From: Gordonia sp. SID5947
GTDB lineage: Bacteria > Actinomycetota > Actinomycetes > Mycobacteriales > Mycobacteriaceae
DNA: 64,000 bases
Assembly (NCBI RefSeq): GCF_009862785.1
Contig: NZ_WWHU01000001.1
Span: 4,712,001-4,776,000, forward strand
Direction of reading: 5' to 3'
Under the pieces are notes generated by a model that saw only the letters and a list, made by a program, of their open reading frames with translations, was not told the DNA's origin and ran no database searches. The first letter of the stretch is position 1; every line of letters starts with the position of its first letter. The position numbers were made by a program, and so were the translations under genes. Positions 19,001 through 34,000 of this stretch are shown piece after piece.

Positions 19001-22000
19001 GGTCTGGTCGGTACTCGAGACGATGCCGCTGAACACCGCGGGCAAGATCGACCGTCGCGCGCTACCCGAACCGGAATTCGCGGTGGGGGAGTATGTCGAA
19101 CCGGAGACGGCCGCCGAACGCGCCGTCGCCGCCGTGTTCGGTCACGTCCTCGGTCTCGAGACCGTGTCGGCAACCGACAGTTTCTTCGATCTCGGCGGCA
19201 ACTCCCTCTCGGCCACCAGGGTGGCCGCACGCATCGCCGACACGCTCGGCACGCAGGTCGGGGTGCGCGACCTCTTCGACATGCCGACCGTGCGCGCGCT
19301 CGCGGCCCGGGTGGCCGACTCGAGCGGCCCGGCTGTGGACGCGCTGACCGCTGCCGCCCCACGGCCCGAACGTCTTCCGCTGTCGAGCGCACAGCAGCGG
19401 ATGTGGTTCATCAACCAGTTCGACCCGGCCTCACCGGCCTACAACATCCCGTTCGCGCTGACGCTCACCGGCCGCGTCGACGCCGACGCCCTGCGCGCCG
19501 CGCTCGCCGACGTCATCACCCGCCACGAAAGCCTGCGCACTGTCTTCCCGGCGGACGAGAACGGCGACGCGGCAGAACACATTCTCGACCCTGAGGTCCT
19601 GCGGGACGAGAACTCCTGGTGGCACCGCCCCACGGATACCGCCGCGGCGCTGGGCCTGGCCGGGCAACCGTTCGACGTCACCCGCGATCTCCCGATCCGG
19701 GCGGCGTTGACCTCGACCGGCGACGACGAGTACCTGCTCGTCGTGATCATCCACCACATCGCCGCCGACGGTGAGTCGCTCGCTCCGCTGCTGCGCGACA
19801 TCGTCACCGCCTACACCGCTCGGACCGCGGGCAGCGCACCGGACTGGCCGGATCTGTCCGTCCAGTACGCCGACTTCGCACTGTGGCAGCGCCGGGTGCT
19901 CGGCACCGCGGATGACCCGGATTCGATCGTGGGACAGCAGGTCTCGTACTGGACCGAACAGCTTGCCGACCTGCCCGACGTCATCGAACTGCCCGCCGAC
20001 CGCCCGCGTCCCGCCGTCGCGTCGATGCGCGGTGGGCTCGCCGAGTTCGACGTTCCCGACGAGCTCGTGGACGCCGTCGACGACCTCGCCCGGCGGCACG
20101 GAGCCACCCCGTTCATGGTGTTGCACGCGGCGCTGGCCGGGCTGCTGGGTCGGATCGGCGCGACTTCCGATGTCGCCATCGCGACGCCGGTTGCCGGACG
20201 CGGACAGGCCGCCCTCGACGACGTGATCGGCATGTTCGTCAACACCCTCGTGCTGCGCAGCGACATCGATCCGGGCATCTCCTTCGACGAACTGCTGACC
20301 GCCGTCCGCGACACCGATCTGGACGCCTTCGACCACGCCGACGTCCCGTTCGAGCATCTCGTCGAACGGCTCGCGCCGACCCGATCCGAGGCGTTCGCCC
20401 CGCTGGCGCAGGTGATGTTCACGCTCGAGCAGCATGCGCAGACCCGGATCGAGCTGCCGGACCTGACCATCGCGCCGGCGGAACCCGTCGAGCCCGCAGC
20501 ACGTTTCGACCTCACCGTCGGTCTGTCCGCCACCCGCACCGACGACGGCCGCCTCGTCGCCCTCGACGGTTCGATCGTCTACGCCACCGACCTGTTCGAT
20601 CACGAGACCGCGGCGCGCATCGCCGACTGGTATGTCGCCGTGCTGCGTGCGGTCGTCAGCGACCCGGCCACCGTGATCGGTGATGTCCCGCTGGTCGACG
20701 CCGCCGGACGCGGCAAGCTGCGCGCCTGGTCCCACGGGCTCGACGTCGACATCGAAGCCCCGGTGCTGCCGGACTCGATCGCGGCCGCGGTGCGGCTGCA
20801 CCGCAGCGCCACGGCGCTGGTCGACGGCGAGCGGACCTACTCGTACGCCGACTTCGGTGCGCGGGTGAACTGCCTCGCGCGCGAGCTCATCCGCTCCGGG
20901 GTGGGCCCGGACACCGCGGTGGCGGTGGCCGTCCCGCGATCCGCGGAGATGCTCGTCGCGATCCACGCGGTGGTGACCGCCGGCGGCCATTATGTTCCGA
21001 TCGATCCCGAGGCCCCCTCCGAGCGGATCGACCACATGCTCGACACGGCTCGGGTGACCGCCGTGATCGTCGGTCCCGGCGATGTGCCGGACGTACTCGC
21101 CGACTCGAACCGTCGCGTCGTGGTCGCCGATCTGACGGCGCCGGTCGCGGACGACAGCTCGCCGGTCACCGACGCCGACCGTCTCGCGCCGCTGACGCGC
21201 GACCATGCGGCGTACACCCTGTTCACCTCCGGGTCGACGGGCCGCCCCAAGGGCGTCGTGGTCACGCACGCCGCCATCGTGAACCGGTTGGCCTGGATGC
21301 AGGATTCCTATCGTTTGCGCGGCTCGGACGTGGTGCTGCAGAAGACGCCCGTGACCTTCGACGTGTCGGTGTGGGAACTGTTCTGGCCCTTGATGGTCGG
21401 CGCGACCCTCGTCGTCGCGCGACCCGACGGTCACCGCGACCCGGCCTACCTCGCCCAGCTGATCCGCGAGCAGCGGGTGACCACCACGCATTTCGTGCCG
21501 TCGATGCTGTCGGCATTCATCGACGTTCTCGGTGCCGAAGGTCTCGCCGGATTGACGTCGATCCGCCAGCTGTTCACCTCGGGTGAGGCGCTCGCGCCCG
21601 CGGTGGCCGCGGCCACCCTCGACGCCCTGCCGAACACGCGGCTGCACAACCTGTACGGGCCCACCGAGGCGGCTGTCGATGTCACCTTCCACGAGGTGCG
21701 CTACGGCGACACCGAGGTGCCGATCGGCCGTCCGGTGTGGAACACCACGACGCGGGTGCTCGACGCCCGACTCCACCCGGTCCCGATCGGGGTACCCGGC
21801 GAGCTCTATCTCGGCGGCGTGCAACTCGCCCGCGGCTACGCATCGCGGACCGACCTCACCGCCGACCGGTTCGTCGCGGACCCGGACGGCGAGCCCGGTG
21901 CGCGGATGTATCGCACCGGCGACCTGGTCCGGTACGTCGGTGCGGGCCGGCACGGCGACCTGGAATACCTGGGCCGCACCGATTTCCAGGTCAAGCTCCG

Positions 22001-25000
22001 GGGGCAGCGCATCGAACTCGGCGAGATCGAGGCGGTGCTGGTGTCCGCACCCGGCGTGGTGCATGCCGCCGCCACCGTCGCGGCCACCGCCGACGGCTCC
22101 GAGCACCTGGTCGCCTACCTCGCGGGTACCAGCGACGAGACCGGCGGGACCGGCATCGATCTGGACTCGGTCAAGGCGGTCGCGGCCCGCATGCTGCCGG
22201 AGTACATGCGGCCCACCGTGTGGATGCCCCTCGCACGGGTCGAGCTCACCCCGTCGGGAAAGCTGAACCGACGCGCACTGCCCGCGCCCGAGCGAGACGC
22301 AGGCGAGCACGTGGCGCCGACCACCGACACCGAGAAGACCATCGCCGGAGTGTTCGCCGAAGTGCTCGGCGTCGAACGGGTGTCGGTGACCGAGAGCTTC
22401 TTCGACATCGGCGGCAACTCACTGTCGGCAACCCGGGTCGCGGCTCGTGTCGGCCGCGCACTCGACACCGAGGTGCCGGTACGCGACCTCTTCGACGCGC
22501 CCACGGTCCGTTCGCTGGCCGAGCTGGTCCGTCCGGGAACCGGTGCGACGGCACCGATCGTCGCGCTGCCACGACCAGACGTGCTCCCGTTGTCGTTCGC
22601 ACAGCAGCGGATGTGGTTCATCAACCAGTTCGACACGGCGTCGGCCGCCTACAACATCCCGTTGGGTCTGCGGCTGCACGGCGACGTCGATCGTGACGCG
22701 CTGCTCGACGCGCTCGTGGATGTGGTCGGCAGGCACGAGGTCCTGCGCACGGTGTACCCCACCGTGGACGGACGACCCACGCAGAGGATTCTCGACGTCG
22801 ATGACGCCGCCGAGCGGCTGGACTGGTCGATCGGGCGTGAGTCCGGCGACCTGATGGATGCGACCACACGCGGATTCGACGTCGCGACCGAATTGCCCAT
22901 CCGCGGCCGGATCTGGCGTGCATCGGATTCCGACACCACGGACGTCATCGTGGTGTGCCACCACATCGCGTTCGACGGGGAATCCGCCAAGATCCTCGCC
23001 GCCGACCTGGTGCGTGCCTACCTCGCGCGCACCGGTGACGGGTCGCCCACCGAGCCGCCTGCCGTGCAGTACGCCGACTTCGCGCTCTGGCAGCACCAGA
23101 CGCTCGGCCGGACCGACGACGCGTCGTCGCCGATCGGCAGACAGTTCACCCACTGGATGTCGGTGCTCGACGACCTCCCGGCGGTCACCGATCTGCCCAT
23201 GGACCGACCGCGGCCGTCCGTGCTCGACGCCGACGGCGAGAGGTTGAGCCTCGGCGTTCCCGCGGACCTCGCGGCCGCCGTACACCGCACCGCGACCGAG
23301 ACCGGACTGACCCCGTTCATGGTGTGCCATGCCGCGCTCGCGCTGACCGTGTCACGCCTCGCCTCCACCCGCGATGTGGTGATCGGGGCGCCCGTTGCCG
23401 GACGCGGACAAGCCGTCCTCGACGAGTTGATCGGCATGTTCGTCAACACGCTGGTGCTGCGCACCGCCGTTGATCCGGCGGTGTCGATCGACGACTTCCT
23501 CGGCGAGGTCCGTGGCGTCGATCTCGACGCGTTCGCCCACAGCGACGTCGCCTTCGAGCAACTCGTGGACGCGCTGGCACCGGAACGGTCGACGGCGCAC
23601 GCACCGCTCACCCAGATCGCGTTCACCTACGCGGCCGACGACACGGCGGCCAGGGCGGCCTTCACCGGCGCCGGGCTGGAGATCGAGCCACTCGACATCG
23701 CCGAACGAGATGCCAAATTCGATCTCACCGTCGGTGTCCTCGAGCAGCCGGGTGACGACGAGACCCCCGCCCTGACAGCCGAATTCCTCTACGCGCGAGC
23801 TCTGTTCGACGAGCCGACGATCCGCGGCTTCGCCGACACCTGGTTGCGGGTGCTGACCGCGCTGACCGGCGACCGCACCGCCGTCGTCGGCGACATCGAC
23901 CTGCTCGACGAGGCCCAGCGGCGAGAGATGGACGCCGTGCGCGCCGAGCTCGCCGCCGCCGCACGCGCCACCGAGACCTTCGGCGGCGGAAAGACCTTGC
24001 CGGAGGTCCTGGCCGACCGAACCCTCGATCCCGATCACCCGGCGCTCATCAGCGGTGAGGTGACGATCGATCACCGCGAGTTCGAATCCCGCACCAACCG
24101 TCTCGCGCGGACGTTGATCCGCCACGGGGTCGGGCCGGAGGTCGTCGTCGCGGTGGGCATCGCACGTTCGATGGAGTCGGTGATCGCCACCTGGGCGGTG
24201 ATCAAGGCCGGCGGCGTCTACCTGCCGATCGATCCGACCTACCCCGACGACCGCATCGACCACATGCTGACGGATTCCGGTGCTGCCCTGGGCCTCACGA
24301 CGACGGCCGACCTCGCGACCCTCGGCGATCGGGACCGGCCGCAATGGCTGGTCCTCGACGGTGACGACGTCCTCGAGGCCGCCGAGTCCGAATCGGCGGA
24401 TGCGGTCACCGACGACGAGCGACTCGCTCCGGTGCGCCTGGACAACCTCGCCTACCTGATCTACACGTCCGGATCGACCGGCAGGCCCAAGGCGGTGGCC
24501 GTCCACAACCGCGGTATCTCCGATCTGGTGCAGGCCCTGCGTGAGGTGTCCTCGGGACCGGCCACCCGCGTGTTGCATGTCGCGTCGCCGAGCTTCGATG
24601 CGTCGATGCTGGAGATGATCTGGGCCATCGGTTCCGGTCACACCCTGGTGATCTCGCCGGCCGAGATCTACGGTGGCGCGGAACTGGCTGCGCTGATCGG
24701 CCGGTACCGGGTCACCGATGCCCTGATCACGCCGACCGTGCTCGCCACCGTCGATCCGGCGGGTCTCACCACACTCAAGCACCTGGCCACGGGTGGTGAA
24801 GCCTGTCCGCCCGAGCTGATCGAACGCTGGGCGATCGACGGGCGCGCACTGTTCAACTTCTACGGGCCGTCGGAGACGACGATCTGGGCCACTGCGGGCC
24901 GGTCCCTGCCGGGTCGACCGGTCACCATCGGTCGTCCGATCCGCGGTTTCACCGCCTACATCCTCGATGAGCGCCTGAACCCGGTGCCGCACGGGGTCAT

Positions 25001-28000
25001 CGGAGAGCTGTACCTCTCCGCCCCCGGCCTCGCACGGGGGTACCTGGAGCGGGCGGGCCTCACCGCCGCACGGTTCGTCGCGGATCCTCTCGGGCTGCCC
25101 GGTTCCCGCCTGTACGCGACCGGCGACCTGGTCCGGCGCACCCCGGCCGGCGAGATCGAGTTCGCCGGACGTGCCGACCATCAGGTGAAGATCAACGGTC
25201 AGCGAGTGGAACTCGGTGAGATCGACGCCGTTCTCACCGTGTCCCCGGGAGTCGCGCAAGCGCTGACCCTGGGTGCGAAGGATGCCGCGGGCCGGACTCG
25301 GCTCGTCGGTTATCTCGTCGCCGAGGAGCAGGCCACACTCGACACCGCCGCGGTGATCGGTGAGGCCGGACAGCGTCTCGCCGCGCACATGGTGCCCGCT
25401 CAGGTCATCGTGCTCGATGCGCTGCCCCTGACGCCGGCAGGCAAGCTGGACCGGGCAGCACTGCCCGAACCCGATTTCGTGGCCGCCACCGAATTCGTCC
25501 CACCCGCCACCGAGGCGGAACGTGCATTGGCCGCCATCGTCGCCGGACTTCTCGGCGCCGACGCGGTGGGTGCCACCGACTCGTTCTTCACCCTCGGCGG
25601 CGACAGCATCATGTCCATCCAACTGGCCTCGGCCGCCAAGTCCGCGGGTCTGGCATTGACGCCTCGGGACATCTTCGAACACAAGACGATCCGCTCCATG
25701 GCCGCCGCCGCAGGGGTGGTCGGTGCCGCGGCGGAGCCGCTGGCGGAGCTGCCCGACGGACCGTCCGGCGACATGGTGATCCTGCCGATCGTCGACTGGA
25801 TGATCGAACACGCCGAGTCGCCCGCCGACTTCGCCGATTTCTCGCAGGCCAATCTCCTCCATCTTCCGGCGGAGCTCACCGCAGAAGACCTGCGGCACAT
25901 GCTCGCCGCACTCGTCGCCGCCCATCCGATGCTGACCGCCCGGCTGCGTGAGGTCGACGGGCGATGGCATCTCGACACCGGTGCGACCGCGCACACCGAG
26001 CGGCTGGTGCGGTGTGTAGGGGTGGACGCGGCGGCCGGCAGTGCCGAGTTCGCGCGGGCGATCACCGACCGGCATGCCGAGGTGCTCGGGGAACTGGATC
26101 CCGCGACGGGTGACATCCTGCGCTGCGTCGTGCTGGTGCCGGACACCGACGAGGCACCCGCCGCCGACGCGGCCGTCGGTACCGGTGCCCGTCTGCTGAT
26201 CGTCATCCACCACCTCGCCGTCGACGCGGTGTCCTGGCCGACGATCGTCGTCGACCTGGCGACCATGTGGTCCCAGCTGGGGTCCGGCCTCGCGCCCGCT
26301 CCACAACCGGAGGGCACCTCGGCCCGCCGGTGGTCGGCACTGCTCGCCGATCGCGCTGCCGACCGCGTGCGGGAGTTGCCCTATTGGCTGGAGAGGCTGC
26401 CCGCCGACCCGCCACGTCTCGGCCGCGAACTCGATCGCGTCGAAACCCCGTCGCGACAGGATGATTCGGCGGCGCGGCCCGTGACGGTCCCGGTGCTGGT
26501 GGACGCAGACACCACACGGGCGCTGCTCACCACGGTGCCGGAGGCGTTCGGCGCGGGCACCCAGGACGCGCTGCTCGCCGCTCTGGCGCGGGCCGTGCAC
26601 GGGTGGACGGGCGTTCACCGAGCGGGCACCGAGGAGGCGGTGGTCTTCGGCGTGGAGGGCCACGGCCGGGAGACCGAGGTCGCGACTCGCGGCGACGACC
26701 CGCGAACGGCCGACCTGTCGCGCACGGTCGGATGGTTCACCACCATCTCCCCGGTGCGTATCCCGGTGCGGCGCAACCACGATGTCGTGCGCACGGTCAA
26801 GGAGGCCAAGGAAGAACTCCGCGGCCGCGAAGACCACGGCCTCGGATTCGGCATCCTGCGCTACCTGGCGCCACGTGTCCTCGCCGAGGGCGACACCGAT
26901 GCCGCCACCGTGGCCCAACTGACCGAGCTCGGCCGCCGGCCGTTGCCTGCGATCGGCTTCAACTACTTCGGCAACGTCGCGGCGGCGGACCGGCAGGACA
27001 CGGGATCCGCGAGCGAGGCATTCGTGCCGTCGGGCGACGATGTCGAGCTCCCGTCGACGGTCAGCGGTGCTCTGGTCACACCACATGTGCTGTCGGTCGA
27101 CGTGCAGACCGTCGTGATCGACGGGCATCGACGACTGCGCGCATCGTTCGCCTACCGGCCGGGTTCGCTGACCGACGACGAGGTCACCGAGCTCGGCCGC
27201 CGCTGGACCGCCGAGCTGACCGCCATCGTCGCGGCGACCGAGGTGTCGGATCCCGGCCCGTCGCCGTCGGATCTCATCGGACCGCCACTACGCCAGGACG
27301 AGATCGACGATCTGACCACCCGCTATCCCGGTGCCGAGATCTGGCCGCTCACACCTCTGCAACAGGGGCTCTACTTCCAGGCCGAACTCGGTGCTCCCGC
27401 GGACGGCCGGGGGTCGGCCGCCGCAGAAATCGACGTCTATGTGACCCAGGCCGTCATCGAGCTCGCCGGCGAGCTGGACGCCGAGCGGATGCGCACGGCC
27501 ACCACGACTCTTCTGGATCACCACCGTGTCCTGCGGTCGGGATATGTACGGACCACCGACGGTGCCGTCGTGGCGGTGGTCCCACCCCATGTCGAGCCGG
27601 AGTGGACCACGATCGATCTGCGGGGCGAGACTGATGAATCCGGTGACTCCGCGGCCGGCCGCGACGACCGCCTCGAATCGATCGTGGAGGAGCAGCTGCG
27701 CCGCCCGTTCGCTCTCGAGGAGCCCGGCCTCGTCCGATTCGCGCTGGTGCTGCAGCCCGGTGCACGCGCAGCGCTCGTCGTCACCAGTCATCACCTCGTC
27801 GTCGACGGGTGGTCGGGACCGCTGATCGTCGGTGACCTGTTCGCCATGTACTTCGGCGGTCGCCCGCTGACCTCCACCGACAGCGGCGATTTCGCCACGT
27901 TCCTGAAGTGGCTCGCCCGCCGCGACGAGGCGGCGGCGCGTGCGGTCTGGTCGGAAGCGCTGGCCGGCCTCGACGGTCCGACCGTCGTCGCGCCCGGCCG

Positions 28001-31000
28001 GATCGCCACCGATGATGCGCGGCCGCGCGATCACCGCATCGACATCGGCGCAGACCTGGGGGTCGCCCTCGGCCACGCCGCCCGCCGACTCGGCGTCACC
28101 ACCTCGACCCTGCTCCAGTTCGGCTGGGCGGTGCTGTTGTCCCGCCTCACCGGCCAGACCACGGTGGGCTTCGGCGAGACGGTGTCCGGGCGGCCCGCCG
28201 ACATCGACGGCGTCGAACAGATGGTCGGCCTGTTCATCAACACCTTGCCGGTCGCGGTCACGATCGATCCGGACCAGCGGATCGACGACGCGGTACGCGC
28301 CCTGCAGGACACCAAGACCCGACTGCTCGACCACCAGCACATGGGTCTGGCGGAGATCGCCGCGGCCACCGGCCACCACGCGCTGTTCGACACGCTCACC
28401 GTCTACGAGTCCTATCCGGTGGATGCGGATGCGATCGCCGACAACGGCCAGTCGTCCGAGCTGCAGATCACCGGGATCCGCACCGGCGACGCCACGCACT
28501 ACCCCCTCAACCTGATCGCCGCGCCGGCCCGCGGGGCATCGGGGTCGACCTCCGAAGCGCCGGTTGCGGGACTGTCGCTCCAGCTCAAGTACCTGCCGGA
28601 TGCGTTCTCCGAAGCCGAGATCGAGAACCTCGGCAACGCGTACGCGCAGATCCTGATCGCCTTGGGCACCGACGATCCCGGCCGTGTCGGAGATGTCGAT
28701 CTGCTGGCGCCGGCCGAGCGCGGCACCATCGAGAGCTGGAGCCACGGCACCCTGACCGGAGAGGTCTCCGACTTCGTCGGCGCCGGTCCTGCTGCGTATG
28801 CCGCCCACACGCCGACCGCTGTCGCGGCCGTCGACGGTGATCGCGAGATCACCTACGGCGAGTTCACCGCGCAGGTGAACGCGATGGCCCGCTCGCTGAT
28901 TGCCGCCGGGGTCGGACCCGACGACGCGGTGGGCATCTGCCTGCCCCGGTCGATCGAGATGCTCGTCGCGGTCCACGCGATCACCGTCGCCGGCGGCCAG
29001 TACGTGCCGATCGACACCGAGGCACCTGCCGACCGGGTGCGATACATGATCGACACAGCTTCGGTGACAAGGGTTCTCATCGGGACCGGGGACGTCCCCG
29101 CGGCGATCGCCGCAGCGGGCGTCACGACCGTGGTGGTGGACGCGAGTGTTCCGGCCGACGTGACCGCGCCGGTCACCGATGCCGACCGCCGCGCGCCGTT
29201 GCGCCCGGAGCACGCCGCTTACACCATCTTCACCTCCGGATCGACAGGTCGGCCCAAGGGAGTCACCGTCTCCCACCGGTCGGTCGTGAACCGGCTCCGG
29301 TGGGGCATCGAGACATTCGGCGATGTCGAGGCGGGCTCGGCCACCATCCTGAAGACGCCCTACACCTTCGATGTGTCGGTTCCGGAGTTGTTCGCGCCGT
29401 TCCTGATCGGCGCCCGGGTGATCGTCGCCCGACCCGGTGGTCATGCCGACCCCGCATACCTCGCCGACCTGATCGCCCGGCACGGGATCGCCGCGGTCGA
29501 CTTCGTCCCGTCGATGCTCGCCGCGTTCCTCGACATCGTCGACGACGAGCATCTCGCTGCGATGACCGGGCTGCGTCACCTCTACATCGCGGGTGAGGCG
29601 CTACCGCCTGCGCTGGCCCGCGTTGCCCGGGAACGTCTCCCACACGTGTCGCTGCACAACCTGTACGGGCCCACCGAAGCCGCGATCGAGGTGACCGCGC
29701 AGGCCGTGGGGACCGTTGAGGAGCACGCCACGGTGGTACCGATCGGCAGTCCGGTCTGGAACACCACGGTGTGGATCCTCGACGACCGGATGCGGCCGGT
29801 GCCGCCGGGGATCGCCGGTGAGCTGTACCTCGGCGGTGTCCAGATCGCCCGCGGTTATGCGGCGCGTCCGGATCTCACCGCGGAGCGCTTCGTGGCGGAT
29901 CCGTTCGGCAACGGTGCCCGGCTCTACCGCACCGGTGACCTGGTGCGCTGGAATCACGAGGGCGAGATCGAGTATCTGGGACGCACCGACTTCCAGGTGA
30001 AATTGCGCGGCCAGCGCATCGAACTCGGCGAGATCGAGTCGGTACTGACGTCGGCACCCGGTGTGGTGCACGCGGCCGCCACCGTCACGACCGCCGCCGG
30101 CGGCGCCGAACATCTCGTCGCGTACGTGGCAGGCGGTCCCGGCCATTCCCTCGATCTCGACGCGGTCCGCGACTCGGTGGCCGGTGCGCTACCCGAATAC
30201 ATGCGGCCCACCGTGTGGATGCCCCTCGAGGACGTGCCGCTCGGCAGCACGGGCAAACTCGACCGCCGGGCCCTGCCCGAACCGGAGTTCGTCACCGGTG
30301 AACTCGTCGCACCGGCCGGAGAGATCGAGGAGACGATCGCGCAGGTCTTCGCCGACGTCCTCGGCGTGGACCGGGTCTCGGTGACCGACAGCTTCTTCGA
30401 TCTCGGCGGCAATTCGCTCTCGGCCACCCGGGTCACCGCGCGCATCGGCGGTGCCCTCAAGGCCGACGTCGGAGTCCGCGAGTTGTTCGAGGCCCCCACG
30501 GTCCGTGATCTCGCACGCCGCGTCGATGCGGGGGGTCACCACGTCGAACCGTTGGTCCCCGGTCCTCGACCGGAGTTCATCCCGCTGTCCACCGCTCAAC
30601 AGCGGATGTGGTTCATCAACCGGTTCGAACCGGGGTCCCCGGCATACAACCTGCCGGTGGGACTACGACTGCGCGGCCCCGTCGACATCGACGCATTGCG
30701 CGGCGCGCTCGGCGACGTCGTGGAGCGGCACGAGACATTGCGCACCGTGTTCCCGGCCTCGGACGGACGCGCACACCAGGTGATCGTCGGCGCCGACGAG
30801 GCCCGAGCGAACCTCGACTGGGCCGAGATCACTGATCCGACAGCGGCTTTCGAGGCAATTGCGACGGTGGCCACCACCGGATTCGACGTCACCACCGACA
30901 TGCCGATCCGCGCCCGGATCGCATCGCTGGGAACCGACGACCATCTCTTCCTCGTCGTCACCCATCACATCGCGGCCGATGGCGAATCGACCGGCCCGAT

Positions 31001-34000
31001 GGTGCGTGACCTGCTGAGCGCCTACGAGGCGCGTCGCCACGGGCGGACCCCAGACCTGCCTGCGCCCGCCGTCGGCTTCGCCGACTTCGCCCTCTGGCAG
31101 CACCGCGTGCTCGGTGACAGCGATGACCCGGCCTCGGTTCTCGGACGGCAGGTCGACCACTGGACACGCGCCCTCGAGGGGCTGCCCGACCTGCTCACCC
31201 TGCCGACCGACCACATCCGCCCGCCGGTGGCGAGCATGCGCGGGGCGAACATCCGTTTCACCATCCCGAGCGACACGAGACGCGGCATCGTCGCCCTCGC
31301 CGGTGAACTCGGGGCCACCGAGTTCATGGTGCTGCACGCGGCCCTCGCGGTGCTCCTCGCGCGGTTGTCCGGCACCTCCGACATCGCGATCGGCACCCCG
31401 GTCGCCGGGCGCGGGCGCGCCGAGCTCGACGAGATCGTCGGCATGTTCGTCAACACACTGGTGTTGCGCACCGAGATCGACTCCGCGATGGGATTCGCCG
31501 ACGTCGTCGCGACCACTCGGACCGCCGATCTCGACGCCTTCGCCAACGCCGATCTGCCGTTCGAACATCTTGTGGAGAAACTGAACCCGGTGCGTTCCGA
31601 GGCGTTCGCACCACTGACCCAGGTCATGCTGGCCTACCAGCGTGCGATCTCCGACGAGGTCTCGCTGCCCGGGCTCACCGTCACGCCGATCGACGCCGGC
31701 GCACCGTCGGCGAAGGTGGACCTCACCATCGAGGTCTCGCCCGAGAGCGCCGACGACGCGGCAGCGGCGCTCGGCGGCAACATCATCTATGCGACCGACC
31801 TGTTCACCGAGGCGACGATCGTCGAGTTCGCCGCCCGCTTCGAGCGACTGCTCGGTGAACTCGTCACCGCGCCGCACACACCCGTCGGGGATGTCGAGTT
31901 GCTCAGCGAGAGCGACCGCCGTCGGCAGCATGCCCGCTCGGCCGGACTCGACAAGGAGGTGCCGCGCGACACCGTGCCCATCGCGCTGGTCCGGCAGGCC
32001 ACCGCGACGCCCTCGGCCACCGCACTGATCTCCGGTGACCGAACCCTGACCTATCGCGAGTTCAGCGCGCGGGTGAACATGTTGGCCCGCGAACTCATCG
32101 CGGTCGGCGTGGCGCCGGATACCGCGGTGGCCGTGTGCATTCCGCGCTCGATCGACATGGTGGTGGCGATCCACGCCGTCGTCACGGCAGGTGGTCAGTA
32201 CGTCCCGATCGACACCTCGGTGCCCACCGACCGCGCTCGGTACATGATCGACACCGCAGGTGTCGAGGTGGTGTTGGTCGGTGCGCACGCCGACCGTCCG
32301 GCGGCGATCGACGACCTCGCGGGCGAACTCCAGGTCGTCGAGGTGGACGCCGGGGGAGAGGTCGATCTCGACGACCCGTCGTGCGCCACGGTGACCGACG
32401 ACGACCGCCATGCGCCCCTTAGGCCCGAGCATGCGGTCTACACGATCTTCACGTCCGGTTCGACGGGCCGGCCGAAGGGCGTGACCCTGCCCCATGACGC
32501 GGTGGTCAACCGCCTGTGGTGGGGTCTCGACGAGCTGCCCATCGACTCGAGTGACGCGGTGATGCTCAAGACGCCGTACACATTCGACTGCTCTGTCCCG
32601 GAGATCTTCGCCCCGCTGATGGTCGGTGCGCGGATGGTGGTGCTGCGGGCAGACGGGCATCTCGACCCCGTCCACGTCGCCGAGCAGATCGCCGCCCACC
32701 GCGTCACGATGGTGCATTTCGTGCCGTCGATGCTGTCGGTCTTCCTGGAGGTGGCCGGCGCCGAACGGGTGCGGGCGCTCGAATCCCTCCGGATCGTCTC
32801 GACGACCGGAGAGGCGTTGCCACCCGCGGTGGCCGCGGGAACGCGCGCGTTGCTGCCGGAGGTGTTGTTCTACAACCTCTACGGCCCGACGGAGGCTGCC
32901 GTCGAGATCACCTACCAGCGCATCGACGAGGTGGACCATGACGCCACTTCGACGGCCATCGGTGTGCCGGTCTGGAACTCGACGTCGTATGTCCTCGACG
33001 CCCGGTTGCATCCGGTACCCGCAGGGGTGTCCGGCGAGCTGTATGTCGGCGGGGTGCAGTTGGCGCGCGGGTACGCGGCGCGGCCGGACCTGACCGCGGA
33101 GCGGTTTGTCGCCGATCCCTTCGGCGAACCGGGTTCGCGTCTCTACCGCACCGGAGATCTCGTCCGGTGGAACACGCGCGGCGAACTGGATTACCTGGGC
33201 CGCGCCGACTTCCAGGTGAAGCTGCGTGGCCAGCGGATCGAACTCGGCGAGATCGAGGCCGCCATCGCCGAGGCCCGCGGGGTGGTCCACGTGGCTGCCA
33301 CGGTGGCCGACGGTCCCGACGGTGGACAACATCTCGTCGCCTACGTGGCGGGCGCATCGGGACAAGCGGTCGACCTCGACCACGTCAAGGCGGTGACGGC
33401 CGAGGCGCTGCCGGAGTACATGCGGCCGTCGGTGTGGATGGTGCTCGACGACATCGCGCTGAACTCGGCGGGCAAACTGGATCGTCGGGCCCTGCCGGAG
33501 CCGGAGTTCGTCGCAGGTGAATACGTGGCACCGGAAACCGATGCGGAGGCAGCCGTCGCCGGCGTGTTCGCCGACGTGCTCGGTCTGGACCGGGTATCGG
33601 TGGTCGACGCATTCTTCGACCTCGGCGGTAATTCGCTGTCTGCCACGCGGGTCGCCGCTCGGGTCGGCGAAGCGTTGGGGGTGGAGGTTCCGGTGCGAGC
33701 GCTGTTCGATGCGCCCACCGCACGCGACCTCGCGACCGCACTCGGCCGCGTGGCGACATCGCGAACACGGATCGCCACCGGTCCGGCGTTGGCGCCGCAG
33801 CCCCGTCCCGAACGGATCCCGCTGTCGTTCGCGCAGCAGCGGATGTGGTTCATCAACCGCCTCGACCCCGGCTCGCCCGCCTACAACATCCCGGTGGTTC
33901 TCCGAATTCGCGGTGAGATCGACCTCGACGACATGCGGCAGGCACTCGACGACGTCGTCGCGCGCCACGAGGTACTGCGGACGCGGTATCCGGAGAGCGC

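Noticed and set aside
19431..27128. Very long antisense open frames opposite the NRPS, for example 22310-19431 and 27128-23352 on the minus strand
   Set aside because: They mirror the repeated adenylation and condensation motifs of the plus strand, are rich in Arg, His and Asp, lack ribosome sites and known domains, and arise from GC-rich codon bias.
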